Shown piece by piece: positions 1-7,400 of a stretch of DNA of 9,756 nt (the first letter of the stretch is position 1; each line of letters opens with the position of its first letter). The notes beneath the pieces are model-generated. The model had not been told where the DNA came from, did not search any database, and was given only the letters and a program-made list of their open reading frames with translations. The position numbers and the translations under genes are program-made. The DNA is from an uncultured Planctomycetaceae bacterium (GTDB lineage: Bacteria; Planctomycetota; Planctomycetia; Planctomycetales; Planctomycetaceae): NCBI GenBank assembly GCA_937975745.1, contig CALJUK010000619.1, forward strand, positions 1-9,756, in the 5' to 3' direction.

Positions 1-1
1 G

Positions 2-1003
2 ATTAGCAAGGTTGTAGAAACACACGACCAAAACGCATCGGGAGAGATTCAACCGGACTTGCGGACTGTGACAGCCGTAAATGCCGATTCGGAACTGATC
101 CCCGTCGCGCGCGCCGGAGGGATTACGACTGCGCTCATTCGCCCGTCGACCGGCATCATTGCCGGACAGGCTGGCGTAATTCAACTGGCGGGCTGGACGG
201 CACCCGAAATGGTCCTTGAACCGCAGGCCGGCCTGCAACTCCATTGGCCCACGGGAAAGAATGCCACCGAAGAACGGACACAACTGAATAACTTCATCGA
301 GCAGGCCCAGCGGTACCTGGAGGCAAATGAGCGCGCCCGGAGTAACGACGCTCCGGAACTAATCCGAGATCCTCGTCTGTTGGAGATGAAACGGTATCTC
401 GCGGGTGAACGTCCCGTGTTGATCGAAGCCAACTCGGAGAAAGGCATCATTCAGTCGCTCAATTTCTGTGAGAAGCATGGACTCCGTCCCATCATTACGG
501 GGGGGGCGGACGCCTGGAAGGTTGTCGACGAACTGCACCGTCGTGATGTGCCGGTGATTGTGGGGCCCGTCATGCAGTCGCCGACAGAGCGAGAGGACCC
601 GCATGACGCTCCCTATGCCAATCCGGGACGTCTCCATGCCGCCGGAGTCCGCTTCTGCATCCGATCCGACGACACGTCCAACAGCCGCAATGTCCCCTTC
701 GAGGCGGCTATGGCCGTCGCATTCGGCCTGCCGGAAGAAGTCGCGGTCCGCGCGGTGACGCTTTCGGCCGCCGAGATTCTGGGCCTGGCTGACGAACTCG
801 GCTCGTTGACTGTCGGGAAACGGGCCGACTTCATCGTGGCCGATGGGTCTCCGCTGCAGATCACGTCGCAAAACAAGCTGACGGTCATCGCCGGTCGACC
901 ATTCCGACCGGAAAGCCGCCAAACAAAGTTCTACGAGCGGTACGCCCGCCGGCTGGAGTCGATCCAGGAAGAGCGGGACGAACAGCAGGGCCGAAGCGAC
1001 TAG
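2..1003 (+). CDS. Amidohydrolase, imidazolonepropionase-related (5' partial)
   Basis: The reading frame is open from base 2, so the true start lies left of the window. The TTG at 59 is an internal codon, because family-like sequence (GEIQPDLRTVTAVN) already begins upstream of it. About 333 C-terminal residues are visible. They include an ARAGGITTALIRPSTGIIAGQ segment typical of this group, the barrel segment RPIITGGADAWKVVDEL, the SDD motif at 665-673 followed by TSNSRNVPFEAAMAVAFGL, and the closing GSLTVGKRADFIVADGSPL, which is the beta-sandwich end of metal-dependent amidohydrolases. The N-terminal HxH metal motif would lie outside the window. Family members hydrolyse amide or ring C-N bonds, and planctomycete paralogues are often exported; substrate and location cannot be told here. 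One oddity is that the position where many relatives carry a metal-binding His (P-V-x-V-H-A) reads PVLIEANSE, with Glu at 425-427. Other planctomycete-type members may also lack this His, so the enzyme could be an altered-metal or non-classical form. Family assignment is confident; function is not. Confidence 0.85.
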   Translation: MSKVVETHDQNASGEIQPDLRTVTAVNADSELIPVARAGGITTALIRPSTGIIAGQAGVIQLAGWTAPEMVLEPQAGLQLHWPTGKNATEERTQLNNFIEQAQRYLEANERARSNDAPELIRDPRLLEMKRYLAGERPVLIEANSEKGIIQSLNFCEKHGLRPIITGGADAWKVVDELHRRDVPVIVGPVMQSPTEREDPHDAPYANPGRLHAAGVRFCIRSDDTSNSRNVPFEAAMAVAFGLPEEVAVRAVTLSAAEILGLADELGSLTVGKRADFIVADGSPLQITSQNKLTVIAGRPFRPESRQTKFYERYARRLESIQEERDEQQGRSD

Positions 1004-1040
1004 TACGCATTGCGTACAACTGTGGCGGCGTTTGAACGCC
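1003..1040 (+). terminator. Two short hairpins after the amidohydrolase stop
   Basis: GTACGC (1003-1008) pairs with GCGTAC (1012-1017) across the 3-nt loop ATT, beginning in the last base of the TAG stop codon. A second stem follows, GGCGTT (1027-1032) with AACGCC (1035-1040). Neither is followed by a T-run, so this is not a classical intrinsic terminator. The position directly behind a stop codon suggests 3'-end formation or protection of the amidohydrolase mRNA. Chance occurrence is possible. Confidence 0.3.
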
Positions 1041-1260
1041 GAATGGCCTACGAATCAGGCAGGTTACGCCGCCGGAATCCGCTACAGTAAAATGCAGCGC
1101 AACTAGAAACGATTTCAAGTGTTGGAATCCCGGGGGGTCGTTGGCGGTCTTCACACAACACCTACCCCAGAGTCCCAATGCTTTCTGGTCATCCTGCGGC
1201 TGGCAGCAGCCACCAGAACCAGCCTTAGAGCCGCCGCAAAAGCCCGTCGAAGAACATCGG
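1041..1260. other. Non-coding gap with long-range inverted repeats
   Basis: No convincing gene lies here. The short frames crossing it give low-complexity Arg/Ala/Ser-rich peptides without recognisable motifs. Visible structure is limited to two nested inverted repeats that extend to the right: CCCAGAG (1166-1172) with CTCTGGG (1274-1280), and AGCAGCCA (1205-1212) with TGGCTGCT (1268-1275). A GGCTG-GCAG-CAGCC mini-hairpin lies around 1199-1212. The two right-hand arms overlap at 1274-1275, so they form one continuous arm with a shared edge. This could fold in RNA from either strand, but no known RNA family was recognised and no tRNA-like T-loop was found. Confidence 0.4.
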
Positions 1261-1289
1261 TTGGAGCTGGCTGCTCTGGGTCCTACAAT
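1261..1289 (+). promoter_or_regulatory. Candidate sigma-70-type promoter for ispH
   Basis: TTGGAG (1261-1266) and TACAAT (1284-1289) are separated by exactly 17 bp. The -10 element matches TATAAT at five of six positions; the -35 element is weak, matching TTG only. Transcription would start near 1296, giving an 80-nt leader before ispH. Placement fits the only downstream gene. The consensus used is that of typical bacteria, and planctomycete promoters are poorly characterised. Confidence 0.35.
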
Positions 1290-1290
1290 A

Positions 1291-1300
1291 CTCACGTGAG
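1291..1300. promoter_or_regulatory. Perfect 10-bp palindrome CTCACGTGAG at the predicted transcription start
   Basis: CTCACGTGAG is its own reverse complement and sits 2 bp downstream of the candidate -10 box of ispH, across the expected transcription start. A homodimeric repressor bound here would block initiation. No specific regulator can be named from this sequence, and a single 10-bp palindrome can arise by chance. Confidence 0.25.
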
Positions 1301-1304
1301 GTGA

Positions 1305-1352
1305 CCGCATTCGGATGCGGCCTCAACCGGACACATCAACCGAATGAAGGCC
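1305..1352 (+). promoter_or_regulatory. Potential structured 5' leader of ispH
   Basis: CCGCAT (1305-1310) pairs with ATGCGG (1315-1320) across a TCGG tetraloop. A competing pairing uses CATTCGG (1308-1314) with CCGAATG (1340-1346). In that second state GGCCT (1319-1323) can also pair with AGGCC (1348-1352), which crosses the first stem and gives pseudoknot geometry just ahead of the ribosome binding site at 1355-1365. These pairings are read directly from the bases; any regulatory role is inference. No known riboswitch class was recognised. Confidence 0.3.
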
Positions 1353-1375
1353 CAAGGCGGGAGAGATTACAGTCC

Positions 1376-2317
1376 ATGAAGATTCTGCTGGCCAATCCGC
1401 GCGGCTTTTGTGCTGGCGTCAACATGGCGATCGATTGCCTCGAACAGGCGATTGCAGCCTTCGGTTCAAATCTGTACGTCTACCACGAGATCGTACACAA
1501 CAAACACGTTGTCGAGCGGTTTGTCGCGCAGGGTGTCACATTTGTCGAGTCGATCGATCAAGTCCCCGAGGGTTCCGTCCTGCTGTACAGCGCACACGGT
1601 GTCTCACCCGAGATTCGCCGCCAGTCTCGTGAACGTCGTCTGCAGACAATTGACGCCACCTGCCCGCTGGTCACGAAGGTGCATGTCGAAGCGGTCCGCT
1701 TCGCACGCGACGGATACCACATCGTCCTCGTGGGACACGAAGGTCACGACGAAGTCATCGGTACGATGGGAGAAGCCCCGGAAAGTATCACTCTTGTCGA
1801 ATCACCAGCTGAAGTGGATCAGCTGACCTTTCCGCCTGATGCCAAGATCGCCTGTCTGACACAGACGACACTGAGCGTCGACGAAGCCGGCGCTGTCATC
1901 GACCGGTTGAGAATCCGCTTTCCAGAGATTGTACTCCCCCCCAAGAACGACATCTGCTACGCAACGACCAATCGCCAAGATGCCGTCCGGAAGCTGGCAC
2001 CTCAGGCCGACGTGGTTGTGGTGATCGGCAGCCAGAACAGCTCGAACAGCCGACGGTTGATGGAACTGGCCGAATCGACCGGCAAGCCGGCCTATTTAAT
2101 CGATCACATTGCGGAACTGCGGCCGGCATGGCTGGAACAATGCCAGACGCTGCTGATCACGGCCGGAGCCAGTGCACCCGAGAACGTCGTACAGGATTGT
2201 GTCGCATTCCTGATGGAGAACTACGACGCGGAAGTCTCGGAAGTAACGACTCGCGAGGAACACGTCAGTTTCCCGCTGCCGAAAGAACTGACCCGCTTAA
2301 TGGCCGAGCGGACCTGA
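1376..2317 (+). CDS. ispH: 4-hydroxy-3-methylbut-2-enyl diphosphate reductase (IspH/LytB)
   Basis: This cytoplasmic iron-sulfur enzyme performs the last step of the MEP pathway. It reductively dehydrates HMBPP to isopentenyl and dimethylallyl diphosphate, the precursors of quinones, undecaprenyl lipid, hopanoids and carotenoids. The 313-residue product has the usual family length. Three cluster-binding cysteines are present at C12 (RGFCAGV), C96 (DATCPLVTKVH) and C194 (DICYATTNRQ). Substrate-site residues H41, H74 and H124, the catalytic E126 (HEGHDE) and the GSQNSSNS (218-225) and SAPE (266-269) motifs are also intact, so it should be active. The ATG at 1376 is chosen because it starts directly with MKILLANPRGFCAGV and has the purine-rich AGGCGGGAGAG (1355-1365) 10 nt upstream. 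An in-frame GTG at 1301 would add 25 residues unlike IspH. The gene stands alone, between a gap with a candidate promoter and a convergent terminator-like hairpin, with no other MEP gene nearby. Confidence 0.97.
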   Translation: MKILLANPRGFCAGVNMAIDCLEQAIAAFGSNLYVYHEIVHNKHVVERFVAQGVTFVESIDQVPEGSVLLYSAHGVSPEIRRQSRERRLQTIDATCPLVTKVHVEAVRFARDGYHIVLVGHEGHDEVIGTMGEAPESITLVESPAEVDQLTFPPDAKIACLTQTTLSVDEAGAVIDRLRIRFPEIVLPPKNDICYATTNRQDAVRKLAPQADVVVVIGSQNSSNSRRLMELAESTGKPAYLIDHIAELRPAWLEQCQTLLITAGASAPENVVQDCVAFLMENYDAEVSEVTTREEHVSFPLPKELTRLMAERT

Positions 2318-2339
2318 CCCGGCCGCATCGCATCACGGA

Positions 2340-2365
2340 GCCCGACTGCGCGGGAACAGTCGGGC
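2340..2365. terminator. Hairpin between convergent ispH and M28 peptidase genes
   Basis: GCCCGACTG (2340-2348) and CAGTCGGGC (2357-2365) form a perfect 9-bp stem with the 8-nt loop CGCGGGAA. It is almost centred in the 69-bp gap, 22 nt after the ispH stop and 21 nt after the opposing peptidase stop. It can therefore serve both transcripts. A T-run is missing on both sides, so termination may need help or be partial. Confidence 0.65.
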
Positions 2366-2386
2366 ATTGGCATTGCCGCCCGGGAG

Positions 2387-4288
2387 CTATTTCGCAGGTT
2401 GCGGGCGGTCGGGAGCATCCGCCAGTTCGATCAGCAAATCGACGGCCAAGTTGGCGACGCTGCGCATTCCATCCAAGTTCAACTTTTCCACGTCGTCCGT
2501 CGGGCGGTGATAGTCCGGGTGATAGCCGGAGAAGAAGTGCATCGCAGGAATACCGCGGTCCTTGAAGACAGCATCGTCGCTCATTCCCGAGACTTCATTC
2601 CGCATTCTGAGCTGCAGCTGCTGCCGGGCAGCCAGTGGTTCGAGCAACTCCGGAAACTCCGGCGATTCTCCCACCCCAAATACAGTCAGCCGATCCTCGC
2701 GAATTCGCCCGACCATATCCAGGTTCAGCATCGCAACGGTCTTATCGATCGGGATCAGCGGAAAGCGCGCGTAGTGCTTGGAACCCAGCATGCCGCTCTC
2801 CTCGCCGGTGAATGCCACGAAAACAATGCTGCGTCCGATTGGCTTCCGCCGCGCGATCATCTGCCGCGCCACTTCCAGAAGAACCGCCACTCCGCTGGCA
2901 TTGTCGTCGGCACCGTTGTGGACATCCTTGTCGACACCAATATCCAGTGAGCCAAAGCCCCCCAATCCCAAGTGATCGTAGTGGGCCGCAAAGACAATCG
3001 CCTCGTCCGAATGCGGTCCTTCGCCCGGCAGCAGCCCGATCACATTTGCCAGCTCCTGATTGGTCCACTTCACTGACAGCTGCCCGGCCAGTTTCCAGCC
3101 AGCGAGCTCGAAACTCTGGAACGGCTTTTCGGCCCAGTTTCGTTCGATAATGTCCAGGCTCGGCTGGCCAGCGGATTCCAACAGGGAGCTGACCAGGGCA
3201 CGGCGGATGTGGACGACCGGCAGGGACTTGACCCCAGCCCCCAACGGGCCGCGGAGTTCGAAATCGACCAGCGGATCAGCTCGGCTTGCCAACTCTTCTC
3301 CCAACAGATCGATCTTTCGCACCAACTCAGCCACCTGAATACGGTGCTGTTCGAATTGCTCCAGTGAAGGTTCTTTCAACGCATCGAATTCCCTTTTCGC
3401 AGCGACCAATTCTTCGATGGCCACTTTCCAGTCGGTCGACTGTTCAAGCAGATTTTTCCGCACGGCCGCGCGGTCTGTGCAGAACAACACAGCAGCCGCG
3501 TCTCGTGACGACGCAGCATCGATCTTGCTGACAAGCGATCCGGCGTCGCTGCGTTGATCACTGGTGTTCCACCAGGCGGGTTCACCCCGCAAGATAATGA
3601 CGGCCTTACCGGCGACGTCGAGCCCCGCGTAATCGTCGTGGTTGTGTTCTGGGGCGACGATTCCATAGCCGGCAAAGACCACGGGTGCGTCAATCGTCTT
3701 GGGCTCACTGTAATGCAGCGGGACGAACTGCTGCCCGAAGGAAAGTCCAATTTTCTTCTCGTCAGACCCGACGAAGTGCGCTTCGAACGAGTCGCTCGCC
3801 AGAGTTTGCTCCTGCCGAAATCTCTGAAAGGGAGTTCCGTCGTACAGATTGGTTCGCAGCCCGATGTTGGTCATCTGCTTGGCGATGTACTCGGCCGCCT
3901 TCGCCAAACCCTCGGTACCGAGCCCCCGCCCCGCGAGTTCGTCGGACGCCAGAAACTCGACAATCTGCCGCATCCGGACCTGCATGGCAGTCGGATCATC
4001 AACGGGAAGCAGCACCGGGTCAGCGGCAATCGATTCTGACGGCCGGACGGCCATCTTTGGAGGACCGCCGGACTTGTCTCCCGTTGTCTGCTGTGACTCT
4101 GGCAGCATTGTCGGAATGGCATCGAACGACGCATCGCGAACGGGCGTGTTCAATTCGGCGATCGCCGAGTCGTCAATGTCGAATGTCTCCGCAGCCTGCC
4201 GCTCTGCCAGATGCCCGAAACCAACGGAACCAACGGCTAGCAACAGCAGACAACTGAGAATTCGGAACCAGTGCAGTTGCGGTCCCAT
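2387..4288 (-). CDS. Secreted M28-family zinc peptidase with PA domain
   Basis: A 633-residue predicted exported metallopeptidase, probably an aminopeptidase using two zinc ions. The N-terminus (MGPQLHWFRILSCLLLLAVG) is a signal peptide, with likely cleavage near residue 33 (ERQAAE). A low-complexity linker runs to about 100. A PA-type domain begins near 198 (APVVFAGYGIV) and appears to resume at 340-375 (SLPVVHIRRA). Between them is a Glu/Lys/Leu-rich helical insert at about 280-340. The M28 catalytic domain covers about 410-625. Expected metal ligands are all present: H436 (AAHYDHLG), D461 (HNGADDNASG), E497 with catalytic base E496 (FTGEESG), D524 (NLDMVGR) and H594 (DYHRPTDD). The ATG at 4288 is preferred because GGAAAGGA lies just upstream and the signal peptide begins there. 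An in-frame extension to 4426 would bury the signal peptide behind 46 unrelated residues. It lies 164 bp behind the TPR gene in the same direction. Peptide specificity cannot be read from sequence. Confidence 0.92.
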   Translation of the reverse strand: MGPQLHWFRILSCLLLLAVGSVGFGHLAERQAAETFDIDDSAIAELNTPVRDASFDAIPTMLPESQQTTGDKSGGPPKMAVRPSESIAADPVLLPVDDPTAMQVRMRQIVEFLASDELAGRGLGTEGLAKAAEYIAKQMTNIGLRTNLYDGTPFQRFRQEQTLASDSFEAHFVGSDEKKIGLSFGQQFVPLHYSEPKTIDAPVVFAGYGIVAPEHNHDDYAGLDVAGKAVIILRGEPAWWNTSDQRSDAGSLVSKIDAASSRDAAAVLFCTDRAAVRKNLLEQSTDWKVAIEELVAAKREFDALKEPSLEQFEQHRIQVAELVRKIDLLGEELASRADPLVDFELRGPLGAGVKSLPVVHIRRALVSSLLESAGQPSLDIIERNWAEKPFQSFELAGWKLAGQLSVKWTNQELANVIGLLPGEGPHSDEAIVFAAHYDHLGLGGFGSLDIGVDKDVHNGADDNASGVAVLLEVARQMIARRKPIGRSIVFVAFTGEESGMLGSKHYARFPLIPIDKTVAMLNLDMVGRIREDRLTVFGVGESPEFPELLEPLAARQQLQLRMRNEVSGMSDDAVFKDRGIPAMHFFSGYHPDYHRPTDDVEKLNLDGMRSVANLAVDLLIELADAPDRPQPAK

Positions 4289-4383
4289 ACATTCCTTTCC
4301 GGGCCACGCCGGACAATGTTCTGCGACACCCACACAACCGCTTGCGGCCAGGGCGTTGCCCCATTGATCTGGAAGCGGTGACT

Positions 4384-4408
4384 CGCGCAAAAACCGGGGG
4401 TTTGCGCG
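4384..4408 (-). terminator. Hairpin between the TPR and peptidase genes
   Basis: CGCGCAAA (4384-4391) and TTTGCGCG (4401-4408) form a perfect 8-bp stem with a 9-nt loop; two further C-G pairs are possible inside if an AA bulge is allowed. On the coding (minus) strand it begins 44 nt after the TPR stop codon and ends about 95 nt before the peptidase start. It lacks a T-run. It may end or attenuate TPR transcription, in which case the peptidase needs its own promoter in 4289-4383, where I see no clear one. Confidence 0.45.
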
Positions 4409-4452
4409 CGACCGCAACAATCCCATGCAAGGCGTTCACAACTCAATCGAGA

Positions 4453-7400
4453 TTACTTCAGATCGACCACCAGACGGTCATAGGAGCGACGTTCCAGCTG
4501 ATACAGCGACGCCTCTTCAAAACCGGCCTCACGGGCCCGGGCCAACGCTTCGCGGGCGTCTTTCTCGCGGTGACTCTGTAGATAGGCCTGTGCCAGGTGG
4601 AAGTAGATCACTGGATCTTTCGACGTTTCGAGTGCATGTTCGCGAGCCGCGGTTGCCGCTTCTGGCTTCTTGGCGGCGAGATACACCAGTGCGCGTGTAT
4701 CGAGAAAACGGGGAGTCGGCCCGATCATCGCCAACGGTTTCTGGATCAGTTGCATGGCCTCACCCAGATCACGTCGCTGAATCGCCAGCAGGTAGGCCAG
4801 ATTGTTCAACGCCCACGGGTTGGCAGGTTCCATCGACAGCACAACGCGGTACATCGCCTCAGACTCTTGCGGTCTGTTCAGCATTTCCATCAGGGATGCC
4901 ATCGCCAGGCGTGGCCAAGTCGTATGCGGACTCTCCTGGATAGCCCGCCGCAGACTCACTTCCACCCGCTTGAGAACCTGTGTATCACTCCGCGCCCCCC
5001 CCACGATGCCGAGACTGCTGTTGGCGATGGCACTGGGGGACGCCCGCCCCCAGGACTGCTCGCAAATCTGCAGTGCATCTTCGACTCGGCCGCGGCGTCC
5101 GTAGTAGGCAGCCAGTTCTAACGGCGAGTCTGAAGTCGCCGCTCGGTCAACGTACTCGCGAAAGAGTGCTTCAGCAGCGTCATATTGCCGAATTGATTCG
5201 CAGACTTGTGCCGCCAGTCGTACCCCCTCTGCGTTGAGCGACCGGACAAACTCTGTTGTATCGATGTACGCGGCAACTCGGGCGGCCGCTTCTTTCGGTC
5301 GCCCTTCTTTCAGATGCTCGCGTGCCTGCTCTAATGCCAACTCTGCCGCCGCATCCTTCTGCTGCTTGAGAAAGCTTTCCAGCATCTTGACTGCGTCATC
5401 AATTCTGCCTTGCTTGACGACATCCGCGAGCCCCTGCGCCGGAGAGTTGATCCGATAACTCTTGACGTAATCCACCAAGATTTGAGCCGCGAGTTCGGGA
5501 CTGACGGTTTTGGCGGTCAATTCCGCCCGCAGCCGCACGGTCAACATGGACTTGGGAACAAACGATTCGAGTTTCTCCAACCAGACTTCCGCCTCACCCA
5601 CGTGCTCGCGTCTGATGAGTTGCTCGACATAATACGCCGTCAGATAGACATTCTGTGGGTTCGCAGCGAGCAGTTCGAGGATATGTTCTCGCGATTTCAG
5701 CCAATCGCCGCTGGCGTCGTACAACTCAATAAGTGTCAGCCGCTCTTCACCCGAAAGAGGAACGCTCCGGGCCAATTTCTCCAGCTTCTGGATGGCTGTC
5801 TTGCGATTGGATGCATTCGGAGAGTTGAGCAGAATTTTCGCTTCGACACGCAGGTCTTCCGGCGTTTCTTCACGGCGTTTGGAGATATCATCCTGCAACA
5901 GTTTGAGTGCTTCCACAGTGTCATTGTACAGACCACCCGAAGCAATCCGCACCGCTTGGCGGCGGCGTGCCCAGGCGACAGCGAACGAGGGTGCGTCGAA
6001 CTCGGGATCGACGAGAACATCGAGTTGCTGGTTCATCTCATTGAGTTGGCCCGTCCGGCTGAGATAGTCCGCGTAGATGATGCGGCGGGTCACATCTTTG
6101 GGTCGAGCATCAACCCCCTTCTTGTAGTAAACTCCGGCCCGTTCGCTGCCGCCGATCAACTCGTAGCATTGGCCCAGAGTCACGTCGGCCAACGCCGGCG
6201 GGAGTTTCGACTCGGCCTCGCGAATGACAACCTCGGCTTCCTGCACGCGTTCGTTGCGGGAAAGATAGGAAACCAATGCAATCCACGTCTCCGAAACATC
6301 CGGAGCGAGTGCGACAGCACGCCGGAGCGGTTCTTCAATCGTGGCACCTTCCTGCCCCCGCGAACTCCGCAGGCGACTCAGCCAGATCAGGTCACGGTAG
6401 TCGTCCGTGTCTTCAGCAATCTCTCCGGCGACACCGAGCGCCCGATCATACTGTTCCCTCTCCCAGGGAATCTGCCAGGAAAGCCGTTCCAAATCGCCTG
6501 AAAGAATCAAGGGGTCTTCATCGGCAAGCTTCTGAAGCAGCGTATCTGCTTCGTCGAATTGGCGTTTCTCGAACAAATAGTTGACGACGCGCGAAACGAC
6601 CTCTCGGGAGCGATCTCCCAAAGCGATCGCACGGCGGTATCGGTCAAACGCCTCGCCATAGTTGCCAACCAAATCCTCAACCAAACCCCGCGCGTGAGGA
6701 ACCGGAGACCAGTTCGGCCGCTGCTGCTCGGCCCGCAATAACAATTCACGAGCCCGGCTGACATAGGGCTTCACGTCGCCCGTCCGTCGCATCTCATCAA
6801 GGAGCAGCGATGCTTCGAGATAGTTTCCGTTCGGACCGTCGGGGCCTTCCAACTGCCGCACGGCGGCCAGGTGAGCCTTGGCCGACTCGTAATCACCCGT
6901 CGTCAGATCCAGGCGAGAGACGACCAACCGCAAAGGAATACTGTCCGGCTGCAGTTCGACCAGCGATCTCGTAATCCGGCGTGCCGAGATCGTGTCGCCG
7001 ATCTGCTCGTATGCCCGCGAGAGGGCCTGCCGCAACGAAAGCTCGCGCTCGGTGTCGCTCTCGGACAGAGTCTCTTCCATCTGCGAGAGGACCTGCGATG
7101 CCTCTTGGAACGGCAAACGCGAAGCCCACTCAATCCGAATGATATCCAACTCGGTTCGAGAGCCCAGTTTCTCGACGGCCTTCTTGAGGATCTCATCCAC
7201 AGCAGCCAGCAAGTCGGCCACAGCTTGAGTCGACTCGGGAGTGCTTTCGTTGGATAGATTCAGCGCGTCGGCACGATTCAAACGGGCACGCGCCACGCCA
7301 GCCCAGACGCCAACACTGTCAGGAGCCCTGCGAAGTGTGTCCTGTAACAGCAAATCGGCCTCGTCATACTTGCCTTCATACGACAGGACCTGCGCCCTAA

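Noticed and set aside
359..922. Leftward frame opposite the amidohydrolase
   Set aside because: The rightward frame carries clear family sequence across the whole interval. The leftward peptide is Arg-rich and featureless.
885..1310. Leftward frame of 141 codons crossing the gap before ispH
   Set aside because: It overlaps the conserved end of the amidohydrolase and has a Cys/Arg/Pro-rich composition unlike a natural protein. No ribosome site supports it.
1301..1375. N-terminal extension of IspH from an in-frame GTG
   Set aside because: IspH proteins start directly at the MKILLANPRGFCAGV-type segment. The extra 25 residues are Arg/Asn-rich and unrelated, and the better ribosome site precedes 1376.
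2399..2950. Antisense frame opposite the 3' part of the M28 peptidase gene
   Set aside because: It is in the same shadow register. The opposite strand encodes all M28 metal ligands, so the rightward frame is a by-product.
4289..4426. 46-residue N-terminal extension of the M28 peptidase
   Set aside because: It would place a non-hydrophobic segment before an obvious signal peptide, and a good Shine-Dalgarno lies directly before the ATG at 4288.
5410..6501. Long antisense frame (363 codons) opposite the TPR gene
   Set aside because: Its codons lie in the register where first bases face the third bases of the TPR codons. In GC-rich genes that register is often free of stops, so such shadows are expected. 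The peptide has no recognisable motif, and the TPR reading on the other strand is continuous and repeat-structured.
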